A model generated the notes under the pieces. It saw only the letters and a program-made list of their open reading frames with translations, had not been told where the DNA came from and made no database searches. Below, piece by piece: positions 43,401 through 56,081 of a stretch of DNA of 64,000 bases (positions are counted from its first letter, which is position 1; the number at the start of each line of letters is the position of its first letter). The DNA lies in the NCBI GenBank assembly GCA_037893245.1, contig JBAIAA010000120.1, forward strand, positions 558,001-622,000, given 5' to 3'. This DNA comes from Crossaster papposus (lineage: Eukaryota > Echinodermata > Asteroidea > Velatida > Solasteridae). Position numbers and translations under genes: made by a program.

Positions 43401-44500
43401 AGGTTTATTATGACTATTTCTTTGGTATTCCAATCAAGTCGCCCCTAGTGTAATTGCATTTCATTTCACCAGAATCATTCGCTTATTGCACTTGTGTAAA
43501 TTAATTTCTCGGTAAATGTTTAGCACACATTTTGTTTATCTATTATATGCAGTACTTTTGCAGCCGTGAAACGACAAAAGAACATTCGTTGAACTCAAAT
43601 CTCAACCCAACCCCCTTCTAAACAAAAAAATCTTGTCATATGCAATAAACATAAATAGTATCTCTATTTTAAAGAATAACTTTGAAAATTAAATGCTGCT
43701 AATTTTTCTTAGATCTTTGGGCAAGAAAGTGAAAATTCAAAAAAAGGCAATTTTTTGTTGTATTTTTTTTTCAAATAGTAAATATAATATTAATAGCTAT
43801 GTATTAACTTACTGTTTGTCACGCGGAATAACATTTCAAAATATTTAAACCTTTCTTATGAAAGTTGACCGAGTAACAGAAAGAAAACAAAAAATAAATA
43901 TAAACCCTGATTTGTAATTAGTCAGTCGTCCCAGATGATTGGAGCTCCCCAATTCTTCATGAACTCAAAACAGTGTCATTGCCAGTTTATAAACCAGTTT
44001 ATAAAATATCTTTCCCACCTCCAAAAGTGTCCTGTCCACTCGGAGACTCGCCCAATAACAATAATTGTAAGCTATTACTAGAAGGAGGGTTAATATGTTT
44101 GCATACAGGTGGTATGTGAGTATTTATAAGTGGTTCTTTCACCGATAGGGTTTTTATATGAACAGTGTCGCACCTCAAATGACAAAGGCAACTTGTGTGG
44201 AGCCCCTTCACTAAACCGACGGCAATTGCAGAATTAGTTTTTGTATACTCGTATAAATATGTCCGCTCCCAACGCAAAATCAAGTAAAACGGATACAAGT
44301 TAAACTTACAGGATGCAAAGTGAAACGTTAATAAGGCGTAACAGATCCAAACCTCAACTCCTTCCAAAATGGAATTCTCGGCTCGGCTCGGCTTGGCTTG
44401 GCTTGGGCTTCTTCCAACACGATCAGGCTCATTTGTTGTTTGGTTTTTTGTTTTTTTGTCCCATCCCTGTACTCCATCCTTTCTGCGGCTCTCGCCTAGA
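40440..44500. other. AT-rich tract, possibly NOL4-like 3' UTR
   Basis: No exon was recognised. The tract lies directly downstream (minus strand) of the NOL4-like stop and carries few repeats apart from the TATGTGAC element at 41,338-41,562 and poly-A at 42,949-42,971. A very long 3' UTR is plausible but unproven. Confidence 0.4.
41338..41562. mobile_element. TATGTGAC-terminal foldback MITE, copy 2
   Basis: TATGTGACTTAGCATGAGTA...GAGACACTTTAAGGC is mirrored by GCCGCAAAGTGTCTCATTTACTC...GGTCACATA. The inner arms (TTGAGATTTTGATTTCATCAT / TGATGAAATCGAAATCTCAA) also pair. Confidence 0.75.
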
Positions 44501-44501
44501 C

Positions 44502-47500
44502 TCAATTCAGCTGCAGGAGCATCTGTTCGAGTTCCTCGGCCGAGCGGTAGAGGAACGCCGCTGACTCGCGGTAGCTGGTGATCAGCTGTCGGATGTTGGC
44601 TATTTCCGTGGGGCTCATCTGGGGTTTTGAAGGCAACTTTTTCACGCTGAGGTCCGTCGGGCCTGAAAAAATGGTCACGGTGGATATTTTTCAAGTGAGC
44701 AACGTGGCTTTGTTTGGTAGAGAATGCAACGATGGAGAAGTTTTGTGGAATTAGTGTGAAGTGACTGTCTTGAAAACAAGAAGTGGTTCTAAGATTTTGA
44801 TAAGTATGCTTCGACCGTATTCAGGAGTCCATGACTTTTGCGAGGGAATCAATTTTGTTTGGGACATGCTGTATACATGTACTAGTGTTTACGGCATTCT
44901 GTGAGTTCGAACAACGACCGGAACATGGTGCTTGTGTTCTTGGGCAAGACACTTGACGACCATTGCCTCTCTCCACCCAGGAGTATAAAATGGGTATCTG
45001 TAAGGGGTACGGACCAGACGCGCTGCGTTCTAGTGTTTACGACATTCCGCAAGTTTGAACGACGAACGGAACAGTACTTGTGTTCTTGGGCAAGACACTT
45101 GACGACAATTGCCTCTCTCCACCCAGGAGTATAAAATGGGTATCTGTGAGGGGTACATGAGCAGACGCGCTGTGTTCCAGTGTTTACGGCATTCTGCAAG
45201 TTTAAACAACGACCAGAACATAGTGCTTGTGTTCTTGGGCAAGACACTTGAGGACAATTGCCTCTCTCCACCCAGAAGTATAAAATGGGTACCTGTGGGG
45301 GTAGGGACTAGACACGCTGATCTCGACCTGCTGCAAACTGGTCTCAAGGCCTGATGAACAGGGGATACTACATTGATTTTATTATTACTAAGCTTTCCAA
45401 AAAGCTGAGGAGCTTTTTCTCACTCACCGTTGGACATCTGTGCATGCTGAGAAGGCTGCATCATGTGTGGTTGGTGCGGGGCGATACTCCCGTAGTACGG
45501 GTCGTGCGAGGTGACGCCGTTTGCAAAACGGTAGTCTACTGGCCGCGGCGAGGCATGCTTGGGCGACTCCTCGTACGCGACGCGGGACGGCGGCGTTGGC
45601 TGCGACTGGTGTGGCGACGTCTCCATCCGTGTCTCAGTCTGCTAAAAAAAGAAGGAAAAAAAAGAGCAAATTACATTTCATAAATGGTGTCGTGGCAAAA
45701 ACACCAAGTTCAATCACGAACTTTGGTTAACCTTAAATAAGGCCGGTTTAAACGTGAAAGTGGAATGCGGTACAAAGGTTGACGTCGCAAAGCATTCGCT
45801 GCCAACCTTCGCCAGCAGAGTTGAAATGTGTTCAACATTTTTGCGAATTCGCAGCACGGAAACTTGCGGTAACATCACAAGTTCGCTGTCGTGCCGAATA
45901 TATGAACCAGGCTTTACCTTAATGTCCTTCATCCAACCAATGTTGGTCAACGCTAGTTGGACTATAATCTCACTGACGAATTGGGACCAGCCTTGTTGTG
46001 GTTACATTGCTAGTTACCAATAGCCGCAGATAATGCAACGTAGCGCAGTCAAATTTTATTTTGGAAAACGTTTGTCCGATTCTACCATGTTTGCGCTGCA
46101 ATATTGGGTTCAGTAACGGCAACAGCTGCGACTATAAAGTCTCTACCTTCAAACCTGTACCGCTCTCCTTTTTCTCCAAATCCTTTCCTCCAATTTCCAA
46201 ACCTGCGTAGGTCTTCATTTTCCACGGCTTTCACACAGTGTGCTCAGTCTAAATCAACCTGATCATGAATTATACACACGCTACATGTATAAATAAACTT
46301 CTGGGATTAATCAAGTGTGGTGTTTTTCCCCCGGCACCTCCCCAAAGCGACACGACCGCGATGCCTCAGCCAATCGCCCGGCTTTAATGACTGTGTGTGT
46401 ACATGGCTCACTCCCACTTAAAACCACCCACCGGCAGATGAGCTCGCCGTGATGATTAACATTTCCTCCTACGATGACTTTTTGTCTTAGTGTTTAGTCC
46501 CGGAGTTAACATTAGCTTACGACCACGTCCAATTGAGTCACGCCTCTAAGCAGACGGACAGCTTGTCATAATTGCTTAGCGTAAACTCAAGATCAGATTT
46601 ATAACTTATGTTGTCATCCTCGACAAAACGCCATCAAGAAACTAGTGCCAAAATAAAATGTAACATCTCTCACACAATGTGATCAATTCTCAGTTTCCAT
46701 TTTCTATTTGTGTAATTCTTGTCTGGTCGTCTTTATCATTTAACAAAGGTCCCCTGTAAATTAAAGCTATTGTTTCTAATAGTAATTCAAACTCTCTTTT
46801 TTCCAGGTACATGTACTGGGGATTAGGTAACGAAAGCTCTATCATTTTTTTTTCCCTCTGTTCAAAATATATATTTTTCCCTTCACCCTTCAACCTCACT
46901 ATAACAAATAATTATCTATTTCTAATTTTCAAAAACATTCCTTTAAAAAAACAGGTGTATTCATCCCTAATGGCTAGGCATTCATTTGGGGTACAGAACG
47001 CAGTACTACAAAATACTACTCAATTCTCATATATAGGCCAGTGTAGTAAGAGTACTGCAAACTGCAGTTTGCTCAAGCAGTATTTGTAGTATTGGGTAAG
47101 GGTAGGGTTAAGACAAATTAATTTACCCCCCCCCCCCCCCCCCCCCCAACAAAAACCCACCAATATCCAGGTTAGGGGCATTAGCTGTAAGGTTCTCAGC
47201 CTCCAACTGACCTCATTTGGTTTTGGGTGGGATTCTTTTCCTTTAGTTATCGTACCAAACCTTGAATTTCCTCTGTCTCATCATTTTTGATGGGTTCTTG
47301 GCAAGTACAATGGGGTTTATTTTTTCCCAACAAATCATTGGACCGATTACTAAAATATCCACATCCAAATTTTGGGAAAAGCTGAAACAGTCGGCAGAAT
47401 TCAGCGTACATCCTACTCAAATTGTTAAGAATTCTGTTCGTCAAAGAAGAAACTGAGTAGGTTAATAGCAGGCGTTTGACCTAGGTGAAAACTATTCAAT

Positions 47501-50500
47501 GAGATTTCTTCTTTTTTCAGAGTTGTGGGGCAAAAAGTAGGGAAAAGGTAGGAAAAGTAGGAGCAAGGTTAAAAAACTAGGAAAAAGTAGAAATACCTGG
47601 TCTGGAATACTTAGTCTGAAGTAGAAAGTCTGGAATCAGACTTTGTTGGTAGAGTTTTGTTATAATGCTCTTAGGTCCCAGAATCATTGTTTTTTGAAGG
47701 GAAAAAGTAGGAAAAGTTGGAGCAAGGTTAAAAAACTAGGAAAAAGTAGAAATACTTGGTCTGGAATACTTAGTCTGAACATGGAGGAAGGAAAACAGAA
47801 GGAGAGAGCACACACTGACTTCAAAGCCCATATGATGGTCGCCGCGCTTATAAACTCAACAATGGAAAACCGCAAATCCTAATTTGAGTTTCGCGCGGTC
47901 AGCGAGCCAGCAGTTGCCGCTTGGCATGATGGGAATGGTTTTGCCCGTGTATTCAGTCTTGAAAAAAACGAAAACAAAAACACATTTTCGATCGTTTTTT
48001 TGTGCAATTGTCTAGACGTGTCTCGTCCTAAAACTAAACTATTCAATTGAGTTTTTTCTTCGTCCCCATTTTAAAGTATTTTTCGGCTGTAGGAAACCGT
48101 CGGAAAAAATGTTATGGCGATAAAACTTTCATAGGTTCTCTATTTCAGGAAATAAATGTAACTTGCCGAGTTTTAGGCCGATTTTGTTCAGCGAACCACC
48201 AAAACGCGCACCGTTTTGCACCGAAGACAACGGGTTCCCGTGAGATTTTGCAGGGGCTACACAAACCAACTGCGCATGTGAACAGTGCTGTTGTTTACAC
48301 GTCTAAGTTTCATCGCTGCATCTTCCACAACTCGAGTGCGCCGATTACCAACGAAATCGCGGCGACCGTCATGCGCGCAAAAGGCCAGAATAGGTCGTAA
48401 AACTCCTGACCGCAGCGCTCGACCGCAGCGCTGAGTGTATGGGGGTAATCCGGTGATTATCGATTGGACTGATAAGGGGATTTCGTTCTCTCTCCTTCTG
48501 TTTTCCTTCCTCCATGGTCTGAAGTAGAAAGTCTGGAATCAGACTTTGTTGGTAGATTTTTGTTATAATGCTCTGAAGTCCCAGAATCATTGTTTTACCT
48601 GTTACTATAAGATAAGAACCCCCTACGATTGTTTTTCAGAGTTTCGTGGTGGTTTTTTGTTTAACTCTGTATCTGTTTATTCGAGGTTGATTGAACTCTA
48701 TTTGGCCTCTGAAATTGAAAAGAACCTGGATACAGGTGAACGACTGAATGTCCCAATTTGCGAGCAAAGGTCGATGCCTCTACGTCTTTGCTTGAAACAC
48801 GTCAAAGTACAGCGATGTGTATTCATTCAACAAGTCCAGTCACAGACTAGATCCCCCTCTTCCCCCCCTATTCACCCGCTTAGCCCGTCCCGACACCTCG
48901 AGCGGTACGAATCACAAGGGTTACGTCGACCCTGCGGTCCTTGCCCGTGTCAGGGCAGGAAATGCCCCTCAGTCTCGGGGAATCCGCGGCAGCCGCGTCA
49001 ATACCGGAAAGCGTTGGCAATTAGCACGGGAAGTGATGGTGCGGTGTGACCCAACGCCGCGGTTGCTTGCGCGGAGATAGGGGGACAGGTAAGGTGTCGG
49101 CGCGATGACTGGTATCCACCGCCAGACACCGGTGACTCTATAACCTAAAGGATGGTTGAGGTTGTTTTTGTTCCTGTCGCTGCTTGATTTTCAATTTTTT
49201 TTGTTTTTTTTATGCCTGCGGGTAAGGGCAATGTGACCGCACAGACTGGTGCCTGAATGCGACTTCCAACTCCCAACTGATTAGAGTGGGGAGATAAAGG
49301 AATCTGACGGGGAACAAAAGTTATAAGCCTCTTGCTAATAATCTTAGCCAACAAAATAAAATCTCACTTTTATTAAAAAGTGAGATCTCAACTTTCTCAA
49401 AAAAAATAAATCTCAACTTGTATTACTTTGTAGATCGAAACAATCTGCCACTGTTTTAACACAATAAGAACTTGCATTTTAATACCAGGTTTTTTAAAGT
49501 TACAAAAATATTGGCCACTTTTAACTTTCAAAACATGTCAGGTAGATTTCAAGGTATAATCGACTTCATTCGATACAAAACGACTAAATACACCGCAGTT
49601 GGCCAACTTACCGTGTGTCCAGCCTGCATGAGCTCCATCCTTAACCTCTTGGCGTTCTCGCTTTCACTCTCGCAAGCTGCCGCTAGGATCTGCTCCGCTC
49701 TGGCTGAGGTCAAATGAGGCGGTGTCGGGCGCTGCGTCTGAGAAGTGACGGGGAAACAAGATTCCTTTCATCAAAAAACGTAACATCTACAATTATTCTG
49801 ACATGATTTGTATCTACTTTTTCAAGCAAATTACAAAAAGGAACAACTGTTGCGACACCAGCAACAATTTGACACTTTAGAGATACCAAAGTGGATTAAG
49901 AAAAAAAAAAAAAAATCTCGAAGAATTAGGCTTGCAGGAACTTGTCAACTTTTAATAACAGGCAGTCAAGAAAGCTGGGAATGAATGAACACTGGAACAA
50001 GGAAAATCGACTGACGAGCAGATACTGTGCTGTGCACCGTTTGAAAGAGCGCCCTCGACGAGTTGCGCATGCAACAAACGCCCAACAACAGTGTTTATAT
50101 CGGTTTAGATTAAAACGGCAAAACTAGACGACCATAAAACACCATACACCATTCTGACCAGGGGCCAATTCCATGGAGCTGCTAAGCAAACAAATTGCTT
50201 AGCACAAAAAAGTCTTGCTCAGTAAAAGCAGGTTACCAGCCAAAACTCCATGTGTTTTTCATGTTAAGCAAAAACCAACTGATTACCAGTCACAAACGAT
50301 TTACATCACCTGAAAATTTGGTTCGTAACCCTGTTTTTGCCCAGGTAGAATTTTCATGCTAAGCAAATGTTTGTGCTTAGAAGCTCCATGAATTTGGCCC
50401 CTGACACCTTTACCAAGTGCGTACGCACAACAGAAAGAGAAGGTTTAGACAGGAAGTTAGATTTACGTTTTGGGAGCGTACCGAGTAAACCCCGTTCTGG

Positions 50501-53500
50501 TCTAAGCAAATGTTTGTGCTTAGCAGCTTCATGAATTTGGCCCTTGATGACACCTTCGCCAAAAAACCGCGTACGCACAACAGAAAGAGAAGGTTTAGAG
50601 AAGTTAGATTTACGTTTTGGGAGCGTACCGAGTCAACCCCGTTCTGGTCTCGATGGCGCTTCATGCGGCGGCAGGACTTGAGGTAGGTGCGGATGCGTTT
50701 GCGGGCTCGCTCGTGGAACTCTGGGAACTGTCGGTAGCAGGCCTCGATGATCGCTTGTATCTTCTCCTTGGGCTGCTTGGAGATGGGCACCATGCGGTCA
50801 AGATTCTCGTCAATGAAAAGGCGGACGAACATCTGTAGAAGACGATTGTAAGATTGTAAGATTTTGTTGGGAGGAGGGAGGAGGAAGGGGTGGATAAAGG
50901 GGGTTGGGGCTAATCATCCTTACTTGCAGCTGAGAAGCTGAATTGCGAAGGACGAGGCTTCGTGAAGGCATGTAGACACCCACCATACGACCTTATATCT
51001 GACCACGGAGCACAGCCAGAGCTCAATTGAATTTTGCTTAAATTTGTTATCCCTAATTCATAAAACGAGACCATTTCTGCAGCAGCTCGAGATCAGTGCA
51101 ATTTGGTCTCTACTTTCACAGGTACCCATTTATACTCCTAAGTGGAACAATACTGTTCAAATTTTCCCAGCCCTTATTCTTGTCCACAATTGTCCGTTTT
51201 TGTGGTAGCACGGTACTATGAAGAATCATCTTCAGTAGATTGGCAATGAGTATGTCATTCTAATAATAATAATAATGTTCGTTTTTTATATAGCGCTTTA
51301 GACTCCCACAATGTGGGTGTATCAAAGTGCTTAACAACTATCATCCCTGTTCACAAGGAACGAGACCATTTCTGCAGCAGCTCAAGATCAGCGCATGTGG
51401 TCTCTACCTTCACAGGTACCCATTTATACTCCTGGGTGGAGAGAGGCAATTGTAGCAAAGTGTCTTGCCCAAGAACACAAGCACCGTGTTCCCTGCCAGG
51501 GTTCGAACTCATGTACCATCGTACAGGAGTCAAACACGGTAACCACTGGACCACAGTGCCTTACAAGTGAAGAACTATTGCAACATCTTATAACCCTTGT
51601 GATTTTATCTTTATCTTCTTTTTCTTCTTCTTTTTTTTTTTTTTTTTTTTTTCTCCTCGTGTGTTTCATCACGGCTCCCGCCTTCTTCCTTAGGTGACAT
51701 CTGGATGTAATCTCTAGAGGAAATTGTATTCATTCACAACGGCAGGCAATCATTGAGCCGAGCAGTATCAGGACCTGGGGCCAATTTTAAAGAGCTGCTA
51801 AGCACACAACAAATTTGCTTAGCATGAACAATCTTCCTTGGTAAAAACAGGTTTAACAATTGTTTGTGACTGGAAGTCAGCTGATTTTTGCTTAGCATGA
51901 AAAACAGTTTTGGCTGGTCACCTGTTTTTTAATGAGCAAGACTTTCTTTTTTTTCGGAGCAAAATTGTGTGCTTAGCAGCTATATGTGGAATTGGCACCT
52001 GATTTCAACTGCTTAGATTCTTAGAGTTAGGGGAGGGGGAAGGGGGGAGGGGGAAGGGGTGGAGGGGTAATATAAAACTCAAACTTTCAAATTCAAACTT
52101 TTCTTTTAAATTCTGCAACTCTGTCATATTCAAGTAAATTTAACGTGTTTTTTTACAATTCTGTTCTAAAGAAAAGGGAAGGAGTTTAAATTGTAGGTGT
52201 TTTTTTTTCTTTCTTGGAAGGGAGAATCTTACGTTGAATGCCTTGAGTCGTTCCGGGTCGACTCCGGGCGTTGTCTCGTTGAGTTTATCACTATCGTCAT
52301 CGCCGTCGTCATCATCATCGTCATCTTTTGTCACTGAGAGATCCTCGGGCGTGTCTCGCGCCCCATCCGGTGGCGGGTGAACCGACGTGCCGACCAGGGA
52401 ACTGTAGCCAAACCCGTTGGACGAAGTCTGGAGTTGGTTAGGGGCAAACAGGAAAAGACGTGGGAATTTGATTTAGATAATGCAGAGGGAAGGATAGAGG
52501 TAAAGAAAGGGATAACAAAAAAATCTAGCCAGCAGGATCATCCGTGAGTAAACGGTGTCGGTGATAGCGATGATAAGTAATGGGTTCCAGGTGTTCCCGT
52601 TTAAGAGGTGAACGTGATTTCAGAAGGAGGGGTTCAGACTATTGCCACAGGGTCAAAGTTCAACAGGAGATACAATGTCACAATTCATTACGGGTCGGTG
52701 ATCGGGGTAGATTCACACAAAGTAGATCGATCGGGGTAGATTTAAAGCATCACTCCAACGAGATACATGTTGCGTCTTGACTGATGAGTGTGTTTAATTG
52801 GCGGTTGGATCTGGGTATATAATTGTGCATCAATCACTCCATCAAGGAAACGGAAACCGTTTCATCTGGCAGTTGAGGTACGACAGCTAGATAAATGCCC
52901 CGAAAATGTCTTCATGTACATGTAAGGCACAAGTCTTGGTTTAACAAGTCACACTTAAATGTGCCAGGTTGCATGCGCTCCAACCCAGTTTTTCTCACTT
53001 TTTTTTTAAAACAGAAATGTTGGTAAATTCGTTTTTTAGAATTGTTAACAATAACACTTATTGCGAAACTGTTGACAGAAACTGTTTATCAACTTTTATA
53101 GCAAATCTGTAATATGTGACCTGTCATCACAAAATGAGCGTAAAGTCGGCAAAATCAAAAATTGAGATATGGGTATTTCTAAATTCTGTGGAAACGGAGC
53201 TTTCCAATGGTATATAACACTTGGAGGTTTGATACTCAATATTTTTTTTATTTTTTATTTTTTAGTCTGGAGTCTTAATACAGAGATTATGAGAAAACGG
53301 GCATTTCTTACGAAAAATTGTGTGAAAGGCATAGAAAGGCATAGTCAAAATTGTCTCAAAAACTAGTTTTGTTTTATCTGATCGTCCTGAAAAATTGGGA
53401 ATTGATTGTTGGAGATTTAGTCTTTAAAAAAAACATATATTATCTCAAAATCGACCACCCCTTCAAATTTTGACTTTGACTGGCCGTACTGGGAAATCAC

Positions 53501-56049
53501 TCCATGCGACTTTACGCTCATTTTGTGATGACAGGTCACATATATACTCAAGATTTTGTTGAGATTGCGTTATATATGTATATTTAACTGGAATTAAATA
53601 ACCAATCATTGTAGAAATACCAAACAATTTGCGCCATACCTCAACTGCAATGTATCTAACATTACTAAAAGCAACACAAAAATAACAAAATGACAAAGCA
53701 AAAACACGCACACAAAATCAACCAAACAATTGGGAAACGACTAACAAATTAAAAGCATTTGGTTTTCGGCGGGCCAACGTAATACATCCATCCACAAAGC
53801 CACAAGCACTGCAGAGCTAGCCGCACACATAGACACACCGAGAAAGGTTTTCAGCCGAGTGTCGTCGGACTCACTGTGTAACGCTGCGGGTCAAAGCTGT
53901 AACCTTTGACCTCTGAACTATAACCCCGCTCATCCTCCTCATCCTCCTCGCCATCCTCGCCGGCCTGCGATTTGTCCTCCTGATTTAAATCAGGGGGTGC
54001 CCGGCCTAGGGCCGTGCGGGCGCGGGTCTCTGCTATTACCTGAGGGTCGGGTTCGCGCGGCAGGTTCCGTTGGCTTTCGTCCTGCGCGGCGGGCGACACC
54101 GGTCTCGTGTTGTTTTTCACCGAGCTCTCTTCTGTATTATAAAAGGAAAGACGAATATTCCACAGTTTAAAAAAACGGGTTAACGGAAATATTGCCTGTG
54201 TACTGTGATGAGGGGGGTGGGGGGGGTGTGTGATTACCAAAAACGCGTTTCTTACCCACAATACCATGCAGGCCAAGGGTTGATGGGATTGAATTTCGCA
54301 TTTAGGCTTTTTCAATTACTTCTTTTTTCTCTTCTTTTTCACCTTGTAAAACAAAATTAAAATCTTGAAATGCCTACTTTTTCCTACTTTTTATTTTTTC
54401 TCCAAAAATCCCATTGAATATTTTGGATAACATTGTTAAACACTGTCCGATGTAAATCACGCAATGAAGGATTTTGGGTGCAGGAGTACTGCAACTGTAC
54501 TTCTAAGAGCTTGGATGCAGACAAACTACAAAGTGTTGTGAGTACAGAACACGCCAAATGAGGCTAATGATGCTGTGGACATGGGTGAGTATAACTGGAA
54601 ACTTCTCCTGAAAGCCAGCAAAAGTCCTACTGTTATCCTGATTTTGTTGTTGAAAATTGAAAATTCTACTTTTCTCCTACTTTTTTTTTATCTGGGTCGT
54701 TTAAAAGCCTGAAAATGTATAGATGCTCTGAATGTGTGACGATGAGGTGCATGATGTATGTACTAAATGCAACAACTTCATTTTCATTAAAGGTAGTATA
54801 CACCATTGGTCATTGCTTGAATTATCATGAATGAGTAGATTTGGGGGGTTGTATTTTATAGTAAATAAAATATCGTTTAACTGAGCTGTCCGAAGTTTTA
54901 CAATCATAGATGCCGAGAAAAGCACGAAAAACAGCGGGGTTTTTCAACCGGCGTCGAGCAGTTATTCTTATGTTATCTTTGTTTTTTCGCGAATTTTTCA
55001 TTATAAAATTATATTTTCCGGAATAATTACAGAATATCTAACGCAATCCTTTTGCTGGATGCCTAGAATCAACATTTACTTTCAAATGAGTAAGATATTT
55101 CTTAATAATTCGGTAGTAAATATTTTTGATATCTGCAAATGATGTATCCTACCTTTAACCCTAACGTCACTGAATACTACATTCAAAATACTACTTGAGT
55201 AAACTGCAGTATGCAGTACTCCTATGAGAATTGAGTAGTATTTTGTAGTACTATGTACTGTACCCCAAATGAATGCCTAGGACTTTAGAGTTAATTATGT
55301 ATTCATAGTCTGTATATGTTTTGGTTAATATACCGTATTTTTAATAGTCTGTGTGGTATGGTCTATCATGGCCGGGCGAAATTAGCTTTTTACAAAATGG
55401 ATAATTCAGGATAAACTCAGGTTAATGCCGGGTTTTATAGATCGACTTCCTGTGTTCCGAGTACCGCTGATCTGTGGGCCACCGAGATGGCACAAATGCT
55501 TGTCCCACCGGATTAATCCCGACGGATTGACATTTACATATCAACCAATGCATAATCATTTTAACTGCCCTCACAACAGCACAGTCGGGTGAATATAAAA
55601 ATAATCTCAAACAGTTTTGTTTGATTTCCTATATGCCTGTTTGTTTGGTTTTTTCCTGACTCCAATTTAAAGAAAACTATAGGAAATGGGTGCGTAATTA
55701 ACGAGCATAATTTCCATAGTTTGGCACAAACATGTGTGCCGAGGGGGGCACGTTCTTCTGCGTAATCAATTTGTATGTCTCCTTACAACTTTGCAATTTG
55801 TATTCATGTTAAATTTTTACAGTAAAACTACCTTTTTGCATATATTCTGGGTAAAACCCACTATTTCAGTTGGAGTTGCTTTTGTCCCCACGTATGCAAA
55901 GCATTTTTGAATTATTGTCGGCAGAAAATATTTCTATAGTTTTACAAATAATTATTACATAACTAAATGTGGGCAGGTTTTTTTTATATTTTATGTCACA
56001 TTCAAAAGTGAATAAAATTTGTAATTCAAATTGTTGTTTTTGAAGAGGA

Positions 56050-56081
<32 letters not shown>

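Noticed and set aside
47780-48516. P-element assignment because the ends start CATG
   Set aside because: The duplication is 7 bp, not 8, and beyond four bases the ends differ; no THAP-type transposase is encoded.
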